Shown here piece by piece: positions 1 through 6,210 of a DNA stretch of 30,342 nucleotides. Source of the DNA: an uncultured Lachnospiraceae bacterium. Its GTDB lineage: Bacteria; Bacillota; Clostridia; Lachnospirales; Lachnospiraceae. The translations under genes and the position numbers were made by a program. Each line of letters begins with the position of its first letter. Positions within the stretch are counted from its first letter, which is position 1. The stretch lies in NCBI GenBank assembly GCA_910586605.1, contig CAJUJR010000032.1, positions 1 through 30,342 on the forward strand. Direction: 5' to 3'. The notes beneath the pieces were generated by a model. The model made no database searches. It had not been told where the DNA came from and saw only the letters and a list, made by a program, of their open reading frames with translations.

Positions 1-51
1 GGGAAGAGATTTTTTATTGAGATCCGGCTACGATTGGCTGTGAATAGTAAC
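1..51 (+). repeat. Bipartite intergenic repeat, left copy
   Basis: Bases 1-18 (GGGAAGAGATTTTTTATT) and 28-51 (CTACGATTG, then G, then CTGTGAATAGTAAC) match the reverse complement of 30263-30318. There is one mismatch in each block, and an unrelated spacer of 9 bases here versus 13 at the right end. The copy may extend left of the window. It lies 38 bases before the -35 box of the tRNA promoter. No protein is apparent in 1-162. Confidence 0.7.
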
Positions 52-89
52 GATTTTATGTGGGTATTGAAGGAAATGGAAAAAAGTAC

Positions 90-118
90 TTGCAATGTTC
101 ATTGAAATGTGGTAATAT
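90..118 (+). promoter_or_regulatory. Sigma-A promoter of the tRNA cluster
   Basis: The -35 box is TTGCAA (90-95) and the -10 box TAATAT (113-118), separated by 17 bases. Transcription would start near 125, about 38 bases before the first tRNA. This is read from sequence only. Confidence 0.75.
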
Positions 119-162
119 ACATATCGTTGCTGAACATGACAGATACAATTTGATGGATATTT

Positions 163-236
163 GGACCTTTAGCTCAGTTGGTTAGAGCAATCGGCTCATA
201 ACCGATCGGTCCAGGGTTCGAGTCCCTGAGGGTCCA
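163..236 (+). tRNA. tRNA with anticodon CAU (Ile2 or elongator Met)
   Basis: The 7-bp acceptor stem pairs 163-169 with 229-235, and the discriminator is A236. The anticodon stem is ATCGG/CCGAT and the anticodon CAT is at 197-199. The T loop is TTCGAGT. The 3' CCA is not encoded, because the gene is followed by TTTA. The acceptor and D-arm sequence resembles my recollection of Bacillus tRNA-Ile2, whose C34 is converted to lysidine. Elongator Met cannot be excluded without a covariance-model comparison. Confidence 0.93.
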
Positions 237-245
237 TTTAAATAA

Positions 246-319
246 GGCCCAGTGGCTCAGTTGGTTAGAGCGTCGCCCTGTCACGGCGAAGGTCGAGGGT
301 TCGAGTCCCTTCTGGGTCG
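246..319 (+). tRNA. tRNA-Asp (GUC)
   Basis: The acceptor stem pairs 246-252 with 312-318, including one G-T pair. The discriminator is G319, as is usual for tRNA-Asp. The anticodon GTC is at 280-282 in a TCGCC/GGCGA stem. CCA is not encoded. It starts nine bases after the first tRNA and is probably cotranscribed with it. Confidence 0.95.
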
Positions 320-326
320 TTACTAC

Positions 327-355
327 TTGACAAGTTATCAGTCAAATGGTATAGT
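327..355 (+). promoter_or_regulatory. Promoter inside the tRNA cluster
   Basis: A consensus -35 TTGACA (327-332) is separated by 17 bases from TATAGT (350-355). A TG at 347-348 makes it an extended -10. The predicted start near 362 is only a few bases before tRNA-Val at 368, so Val and Leu tRNAs can be transcribed independently of the first two. Confidence 0.8.
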
Positions 356-367
356 ATAGAAAGCTTC

Positions 368-440
368 GGGATCTTAGCTCAGCTGGGAGAGCATCTGCCT
401 TACAAGCAGAGGGTCACAGGTTCGAGCCCTGTAGGTCCCA
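368..440 (+). tRNA. tRNA-Val (UAC)
   Basis: The acceptor stem pairs GGGATCT (368-374) with AGGTCCC (433-439), and the discriminator is A440. The anticodon TAC is at 401-403 between TCTGC and GCAGA. CCA is not encoded. Confidence 0.95.
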
Positions 441-473
441 TTCAATAATATCAAAGTGGTTGCTATTATTGAA
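441..473 (+). other. Perfect inverted repeat between tRNA-Val and tRNA-Leu
   Basis: TTCAATAATA (441-450) pairs perfectly with TATTATTGAA (464-473) around a 13-base loop. There is no U tract, so it is more likely a processing or spacer hairpin than a terminator. It begins directly after the discriminator base of tRNA-Val. Confidence 0.5.
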
Positions 474-483
474 GAATATTTAT

Positions 484-569
484 GCCGCAGTGGCGGAACT
501 GGCAGACGCCCAGGACTTAAAATCCTGTGGGTAGTGATACCCGTACCGGTTCGATTCCGGTCTGCGGCA
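484..569 (+). tRNA. tRNA-Leu (UAA)
   Basis: This is an 86-nt class II tRNA. The acceptor stem pairs GCCGCAG (484-490) with CTGCGGC (562-568), and the discriminator is A569. The anticodon TAA is at 518-520 in a CAGGA/TCCTG stem. A long variable arm of the GGGTAGTGATACCC type is present. CCA is not encoded. Confidence 0.96.
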
Positions 570-576
570 TTTTTTG

Positions 577-617
577 AAAATAGTTGTAAGTTCTTATGAG
601 GATTTACAACTATTTTT
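577..617 (+). terminator. Terminator of the tRNA cluster
   Basis: A perfect 13-bp stem pairs AAAATAGTTGTAA (577-589) with TTACAACTATTTT (604-616), and the last arm supplies the T run. It is AT-rich, so its strength is uncertain. The 80 bases from here to 697 hold nothing else I recognise apart from a ribosome site. Confidence 0.65.
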
Positions 618-697
618 GCGTTATACGAAATTGGACTGTAAGATGGTGTTAGTTAAAGCACCTATGCAGGCGTAAGATTTAGGAGGAGGGAAAGAAT

Positions 698-2550
698 TTG
701 GTTCAGGAAACAATTGGTGGAAAAAGGAACATAACATCTATGTTAACATTGGATTTGGATGCACAATGGAAATTTTCAAAAATTGGCGCTTCGGATGAGG
801 AGATAACGGCCGTTGTTGTACCAGGATTTGATGACAGCCTGTATGAAACGGTTTCTTTGCCGCATACATGGAATGCAGAGAATGGCACATGTGGCAGGGA
901 AGGTATTTGCTACCGCGGAAATGGGGTTTACAGGAGAGAACTTATACTTCCGTATGAAGAATGGGGGCAAAAGGTTCTATATCTTTCTTTTGAGGGAGCC
1001 AATACAGTCGCTACAATATATGTAAATGGTAAAAAGGCCGGAAGGCATGAAGGCGGTTATAGTGGGTTTCGGGTTAACATCACGGATTATATTATTTGGG
1101 GACAGGCAAATGTAATTGCGGTGCACGTGGATAATTCTGAAACTACTTATATTGCCCCGATAGGAAAAGAAGGTGATTTTACAAAATTTGGCGGTATTTA
1201 CCGGGATGTATCTTTGCTCGGCGTTTGTGACGTTAGCTTTAACCTTACAGAAAATGGGACGGATGGGGTTTTTGTATCTTCTTTATTATCAAATGATGAC
1301 AAGGAAGGGATTGTAAAGATACATGCTTCTATTCGGAATGAAAGCGCAAAGAAGAGGCAGTAAAATGTATTTTCTGTCCTAAAGGATAGGGAAGGGGTTG
1401 AAGCAGCAAGAGGTAGCATTTCCCTGGCAATGGAAGCAAATTCTGTTAAGGAAGTGGAATATTTTGTTGAGATAGCAAATCCCCATCCCTGGAATGGCGT
1501 CAGGGATCCATATCTGTATATTGTGGATACGTTCCTGGTTTCGGAAGGAGAAACACTCCAGAATGTTATGACCGAAACGGGATTCCGGCGGTATGATATC
1601 CAGGGGAACCGGTTTTATTTAAATGGGCAGCTGTATAACATATATGGTGTAAATTATCATCAGGACAGCGCTGCAAATGGCTGGGCGATGACAGACGAGG
1701 AGCGGGAGGCGGATTATGCCATGATGCTGGATATGGGGGTGACTGCTGTCAGGATGGTGCATTATCAGCATGACCCTTATGAATATCAGCTTTGTGACAG
1801 GCTGGGGCTGATTGTTTATACAGAGATCCCATTGATTAACCGGGCCTGCAGCGAAGAGTTTTTTGTGGATAGGGCGCTTTTTGCAGAAAATATAAAACAG
1901 CAGCTTACAGAACTGGTTTGCCAAAATTACAACCACCCTTCCATTTGTTTTTGGGGGATTCCAGGCCGTCATGCGTTTCTGAATATGGTGCAGGAGGGGC
2001 TGTTACACAGCATATGGATATGCCAAGCCAAACGGATATTATTCCTAATGGGGAATTGCATTATGAAGAGTACCAGGCCATCTTCCATGAAGAAGCATGG
2101 AAGGATATTGTGTTATCAAAGAATGTCTGGGGCGAATTTATTTGGTGTATGTTTGATTTTGCCTCTTATTCCAGGGAGGAAGGGGATACAAAAGGCCAAA
2201 ATGATAAAGGGTTGGTAACAAGGGACAGAAAAGTGAAAAAGGATGCATATTATTTCTATCAATCTATTTGGGGGGATAAGAAGATAGTGCATATCACGTC
2301 ATCCCGTTACCAGACGCGCCCATATTATGTGCCAGAAATTAAAGTATATTCCAATGCAGAGACGGTTGAATTATTTGTGGATGGAAAATCTGCCGGGGTG
2401 CGGAGTGCCAAGAAGGAAGAATGGGGGGCTACAATTTTTACCTGGGAAAATATTGAGTTATTGCGAGATAAGGAAAATACGGTAAAAGCAATAGCGGTAT
2501 TTTGTGATGGCAGCCGGAAAGAGGATTGTGTCACATGGATTGGAAGATAG
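698..2550 (+). pseudogene. Decayed GH2 beta-galactosidase-like glycoside hydrolase
   Basis: Three ORF pieces together read as one family-2 glycoside hydrolase. From a TTG at 698 behind AGGAGGAGGG (681-690) comes the sugar-binding beta domain, with motifs such as LPHTWN and YRGNGVYRR. An in-frame TAA at 1361-1363 interrupts it, and the same frame continues through the TIM barrel (NIYGVNYHQD, VRMVHYQHDPYEYQLCDRLG) to NHPSICFWGI at about 1960. There the reading shifts to another frame that starts near the nucleophile motif VSEYGAGG (Glu codon 1981-1983) and runs on into a C-terminal DUF4982-like beta domain. The stretch that should lie between, including the acid/base NE motif, is missing (roughly 75-100 codons by family comparison). 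The gene cannot make an active enzyme. It lies between the tRNA cluster and a histidine kinase. Confidence 0.9.
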
Positions 2551-2613
2551 AGGCTGCCGGTTTTCGTCAATATTTAACCCCCAGAGTATTTTCAACAGAC
2601 AGGAGAACGGTTT

Positions 2614-4191
2614 ATGTCAAAAGAAAAGAGAAAAAAAATATATGATGTCAAAATATCCCAGTCAATCCGTACAAAGCTGATTTTGCTTATGGTCTGCATT
2701 ATGGGGCTTATGATGCTTGCATACTGGTTTATGAATTATACGCTTTTATCGCCTTATTATGAATATAGTAAGGCTTCTTTGCTTGCAGATTCTTATGATG
2801 ATGCAAATGAGGTGGCAAATGCAGATGAGGCATATAAGAATGGAGAAGCTGTCCTGTCTTCCGAGAGTGAGTTGGATTTGGAGATTATTGGTGAAAACAG
2901 TGCGGTAGACCTTTATATTTTCCAGGTGTTTAATTTTTGGGGAGAAACCTTATATAGGTTTGATTATCCTGGCGTGACGCAGGCACAGCGGAAACTGATT
3001 GAAGATTTGACTCAGAATTATATCTATGGATACAGTTCTGAGGAGGGTAGCAGTGGGTATCAGGGCAGGCAGTTAATCCAGAAAAAAGAAGGATATACGA
3101 TTTATAAGGTATATGATGAAAGGATTGGGTCTTATTACCTGGAACTTTTTGGCAAGATGGATGCCGGCTCTTATATTTATCTGCGTACCAATTACCAGAG
3201 TATGAATGAAAGTATTGACATTTTTAACCGGTTTATTGGCTATACGGGCAGTGGGGTGCTTTTAGTCAGCGTGATTATTATGGTATTTTTTGGGAATGGT
3301 TTTGCAAAGCCTATTTTACAGATTACAGATATTGCAAAAAGGATGTCGGAACTGGATTTTGAGGCGAAATATTTAGTAAAGACGCAGGATGAAATAGGCG
3401 TGCTTGGGAGCAGCATCAATACCTTGTCAGAGACGTTGGAAACCACGATTTCTGAATTAAAAACAGCAAATAATGAATTACAGAAGGATATTGAGAAGAA
3501 GATACAGATTGATGAAATGCGCAAGGAATTCCTTTCTAATGTGTCACATGAATTAAAGACGCCGATTGCTTTGATTCAGGGATATGCCGAGGGGCTGCAG
3601 GAAAATATCAGCGACGATGCGGAGAGCAGGGAATTTTATTGTGAAGTTATTATAGATGAAGCAAAGAAAATGAATAAGATGGTGAAAAAGCTCCTGACAC
3701 TGAACCAGATTGAATTTGGGAATGACCAGGTGGTATTTGAACGGTTTGATATTGTAAACCTGATTCAAAATGTATTGCAGTCTGCAACGCTTCTTGCAGG
3801 GCAGAAGGATGCAGCGCTTGGTTTTGACAAGGAATATGAGCCAGTCTATGTATGGGCGGATGAATATATGGTGGAAGAGATTATAACAAATTATGTCAGC
3901 AATGCTATCCATCATGTGGATTTTGAAAAAAAGATTACTGTTTCCCTAGAACCTAGGGAGAAGGTTGTGCGGATTAAAGTATTTAATACGGGGATGCCAA
4001 TACCAGAAGAAGACCTTGATAAAGTCTGGATTAAGTTTTATAAGGTGGATAAAGCACGGACACGGGAATATGGGGGGAGCGGCATTGGGCTGTCTATCGT
4101 CAAGGCAATTGTAAGCTCTTTGAACCGTGAATGTGGCGTGGAAAATCATGAAAATGGGGTGGAATTCTGGTTTGAATTGGAATGTGTCTGA
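2614..4191 (+). CDS. Membrane sensor histidine kinase, no adjacent response regulator
   Basis: This 525-residue protein senses an external signal and phosphorylates a partner response regulator. A membrane segment at about 20-42 is followed by an extracytoplasmic sensor region (about 43-210) of unknown ligand. A second membrane segment (about 212-231) and a HAMP linker (about 232-285, ending in a coiled coil) come next. The H box NVSHELKTP has the phosphorylated His312. The ATPase domain has the N box ITNYVSNAIHH (N430), an F-box-like WIKFYKVDKARTREYGGSGIGL and G boxes, so the kinase looks complete. ATG 2614 follows AGGAGA (2601-2606). In relatives such kinases usually follow their regulator gene; here the upstream neighbour is the broken glycosidase. 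The partner must lie elsewhere or has been lost. Confidence 0.92.
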   Translation: MSKEKRKKIYDVKISQSIRTKLILLMVCIMGLMMLAYWFMNYTLLSPYYEYSKASLLADSYDDANEVANADEAYKNGEAVLSSESELDLEIIGENSAVDLYIFQVFNFWGETLYRFDYPGVTQAQRKLIEDLTQNYIYGYSSEEGSSGYQGRQLIQKKEGYTIYKVYDERIGSYYLELFGKMDAGSYIYLRTNYQSMNESIDIFNRFIGYTGSGVLLVSVIIMVFFGNGFAKPILQITDIAKRMSELDFEAKYLVKTQDEIGVLGSSINTLSETLETTISELKTANNELQKDIEKKIQIDEMRKEFLSNVSHELKTPIALIQGYAEGLQENISDDAESREFYCEVIIDEAKKMNKMVKKLLTLNQIEFGNDQVVFERFDIVNLIQNVLQSATLLAGQKDAALGFDKEYEPVYVWADEYMVEEIITNYVSNAIHHVDFEKKITVSLEPREKVVRIKVFNTGMPIPEEDLDKVWIKFYKVDKARTREYGGSGIGLSIVKAIVSSLNRECGVENHENGVEFWFELECV

Positions 4192-4197
4192 ATTTGC

Positions 4198-4212
4198 CTG
4201 TGGATAGTAACG
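4198..4212 (+). repeat. CTGTGRATAGTAAC motif, lipoprotein promoter copy
   Basis: CTGTGGATAGTAAC (4198-4211) differs by one base from 38-51 of the left repeat. It begins seven bases after the kinase stop codon. Exactly 38 bases separate it from the downstream -35 box, the same distance as at the tRNA promoter. Confidence 0.55.
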
Positions 4213-4249
4213 TTTGGAAGCCTTAATCAGAAATTTGTACAACGATTGA

Positions 4250-4279
4250 TTGACGATATAACCTTGATTATGGTAGTAT
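4250..4279 (+). promoter_or_regulatory. Promoter of the lipoprotein gene
   Basis: TTGACG (4250-4255) and TAGTAT (4274-4279) are 18 bases apart. TG at 4271-4272 gives an extended -10. The predicted start near 4286 leaves a leader of about 50 bases before the ATG. Confidence 0.6.
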
Positions 4280-4335
4280 AGAGATATGAGTTTGAAATCC
4301 GGGAACGAAAAGAAGGATTTTACGGGAGGTAGCAA

Positions 4336-5043
4336 ATGAAAAGAAAATTATGTATTTTGGCTTTTGCTGTGGCATTTGTTTTTACAGGCTGTAGTTATAA
4401 TGTTCCAGATTTGTCAGGTGTAGATAATGATTTGGCGGGACAGTATGTAGCTGATGCGCTTTTGCGGCATGATAAGCATTATGATGAAGCGCTGGAATAT
4501 GACCATGCGTTGCTGCAGCCAACCCCGACTCCGGCGCCGACAGAACCACCAGTGACAGAAGAGCCGGAGGACAGTACTTCTTCGGATGGGCAGGGAGCTT
4601 CTGCAAATAACGGCGGGGAGGCACAGCCGTCGTTAAAGAACGTAGCGCTTTCTGATATCTATGGTGTGCCAGGCGTTACTGTAAAAGGGAATACATATCA
4701 GGTTACATCGTCTTATGGTACCAGTTATGCTGTCTGCCAGGCAAAGAAGGGGAAAAAGCTGCTGGCAGTAAATTTTGCTATCGCAAATACATCAAAAGCG
4801 GAAAAAAGGGTGAATTTCCAGAAAAAGGGAGTACAGGCAGAGCTTCTTTTAGACGGCAAGAGCATGGGCGGGCCGTTGCTGTCTATTGTAGATGGGGATT
4901 TGCAGTCGTTTAATACAAAGATAGGCGCTGGCAAAAAGAAGCAGGGCGTGTTGATTTTTGAAATAGGCAAATCAGTAAAAGTGGGCGATGTAAAAGTACG
5001 CTTTGTAAATGGAAACAATGAGTCTGTTGTATCAGTACATTAG
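4336..5043 (+). CDS. Lipoprotein with Pro/Thr linker and Ig-like C-terminal domain
   Basis: The 235-residue product is a surface lipoprotein of unknown function. Its signal peptide (MKRKLCILAFAVAF...) ends in the lipobox VFTGC, with lipidated Cys19. A short helical-looking region is followed by a linker rich in Pro, Thr, Glu and Ser (about 62-97). The C-terminal 135 residues look like a DUF4352-type immunoglobulin-like domain (KKLLAVNFAIANTSKAEKRV, then LLDGKSMGG, then KKKQGVLIFEIGKS). In other Gram-positive lipoproteins such domains are thought to bind ligands or partner proteins. ATG 4336 follows GGGAGGT (4324-4330). It has its own promoter and no clear terminator, so read-through into cheV is possible. 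Confidence 0.85.
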   Translation: MKRKLCILAFAVAFVFTGCSYNVPDLSGVDNDLAGQYVADALLRHDKHYDEALEYDHALLQPTPTPAPTEPPVTEEPEDSTSSDGQGASANNGGEAQPSLKNVALSDIYGVPGVTVKGNTYQVTSSYGTSYAVCQAKKGKKLLAVNFAIANTSKAEKRVNFQKKGVQAELLLDGKSMGGPLLSIVDGDLQSFNTKIGAGKKKQGVLIFEIGKSVKVGDVKVRFVNGNNESVVSVH

Positions 5044-5076
5044 TATAAATCTAACTGCTATTGGATGATTAATGAG

Positions 5077-5105
5077 TTGTTTTTTGCCGGAAGATGCTTT
5101 ATAAT
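5077..5105 (+). promoter_or_regulatory. Promoter of cheV
   Basis: TTGTTT (5077-5082) and a perfect TATAAT (5100-5105) are 17 bases apart. The predicted start near 5112 gives a leader of about 115 bases. I looked for a sigma-D flagellar promoter (TAAA, spacer, GCCGATAA) and found none with proper spacing. Confidence 0.6.
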
Positions 5106-5228
5106 AATAAATAAATATGAAATCGGCTTTTCATTTTCAGGAAATTTTTGGTTTTATTCTGTCCGGATGAAATCATTGCGCCTGAGGATGGTAATCTGAT
5201 AGTAGGATTACACATTGGAGGGAAAAAC

Positions 5229-6170
5229 ATGGAGACAGGAATTCTATTAGAGAGCGGAACAAATGAATTGGAAATTTTACAATTCAGGGTTGGGGATAAT
5301 TTTTATGGGATTAATGTGGCAAAGATCCGTGAAATTTTAAGCTATGTAAAGCCAACGCCAATACCAAATGCAGACCCAAGGATTGAAGGGATTTTCATGC
5401 CGCGTGACGAGGTAATATCCGTGATTAATCTGGCAGAGTGTTTGAATCTGAGTACTGCGCCGTTAGAAGGAACTGCTACAGATATGTATATTGTTACCAA
5501 TTTTAATATGCTGAATGTGGCATTTCATGTGAATGCAGTGCAGGGAATCCACAGGGTTTCCTGGAGTGAGATTATTAAGCCGGATTCCACAATCAATGCT
5601 GCCGGGGCTGGGATGGCAACAGGGATTGTGCGGATTGATGACAAGTTAATAATTGTTTTGGATTTTGAGAAAATTGTATCAGAAATCAATCCGGAGAGCG
5701 GCTTGAAAATATCTGATGTGGAACATATGCGTGGCAGGGCGAGGAATGAATCTCCGATTTTGATTGCGGAGGATTCTGCGCTGCTTAGTAGGATGATTGT
5801 AAACTGCCTGGAACAGGCAGGCTATACCAATATTACAACGACGGATAATGGGCAGGAATGTTGGAATACGCTTCGTAAATATCAGAGGCAAGGGCTCGTT
5901 GATGAAAAAGTGGCCTGTGTCATTACAGATATTGAAATGCCCCAGATGGATGGCCACCGTTTGACGAAACTGATCAAGACGGATGATGAACTGAAAAAGC
6001 TTCCGGTTGTTATCTTTTCTTCTCTTGTCAATGATGAAATGCGCCGGAAAGGGGAACAGCTTGGTGCAAATGCGCAGCTTTCAAAGCCGGAAATCGGCCA
6101 ACTTGTGCATGCAATTGATCAGCTTTTGGATGCAGCAGAAGCGGAAGCAGCGGCAGCAGAAGCGGAATAA
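5229..6170 (+). CDS. cheV: Chemotaxis coupling protein CheV (CheW-REC)
   Basis: CheV links chemoreceptors to the kinase CheA and adapts the signal through its receiver domain. Residues about 12-165 form the CheW-like domain (LEILQFRVGDNFYGINVAKIRE, then the GIFMPRDEVISVINL core). Residues about 175-300 form the receiver, with acidic residues in ILIAEDSALL and phosphoacceptor Asp234 in VITDIEMPQMDG. The conserved Lys is in LSKPE. I place the start at ATG 5229 behind GGAGGG (5217-5222), giving 313 residues. An earlier in-frame TTG at 5148 lacks a ribosome site and would add a non-homologous tail. The end of the protein is a short Ala/Glu-rich tail. The acidic membrane protein gene starts 40 bases downstream, probably in the same operon. 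The gene suggests a chemotactic or formerly motile organism. Confidence 0.95.
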   Translation: METGILLESGTNELEILQFRVGDNFYGINVAKIREILSYVKPTPIPNADPRIEGIFMPRDEVISVINLAECLNLSTAPLEGTATDMYIVTNFNMLNVAFHVNAVQGIHRVSWSEIIKPDSTINAAGAGMATGIVRIDDKLIIVLDFEKIVSEINPESGLKISDVEHMRGRARNESPILIAEDSALLSRMIVNCLEQAGYTNITTTDNGQECWNTLRKYQRQGLVDEKVACVITDIEMPQMDGHRLTKLIKTDDELKKLPVVIFSSLVNDEMRRKGEQLGANAQLSKPEIGQLVHAIDQLLDAAEAEAAAAEAE

Positions 6171-6210
6171 GTTTGCTGTAAAAAGATAAACAAGGTGGAG
6201 GAGAAAGCAA

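Noticed and set aside
1430..2550. The glycosidase fragments as separate functional genes
   Set aside because: Each piece carries only part of the GH2 fold, the internal starts have no ribosome sites, and the fragments align in order as one protein.
5060..5110. Sigma-D flagellar promoter before cheV
   Set aside because: A GCCG occurs at 5086-5089, but no TAAA lies at the required 14-16 base distance; the sigma-A boxes fit better.
5148..5228. Upstream TTG as the cheV start
   Set aside because: It has no ribosome site and adds a segment unlike CheW domains, whereas ATG 5229 has GGAGGG six bases upstream.
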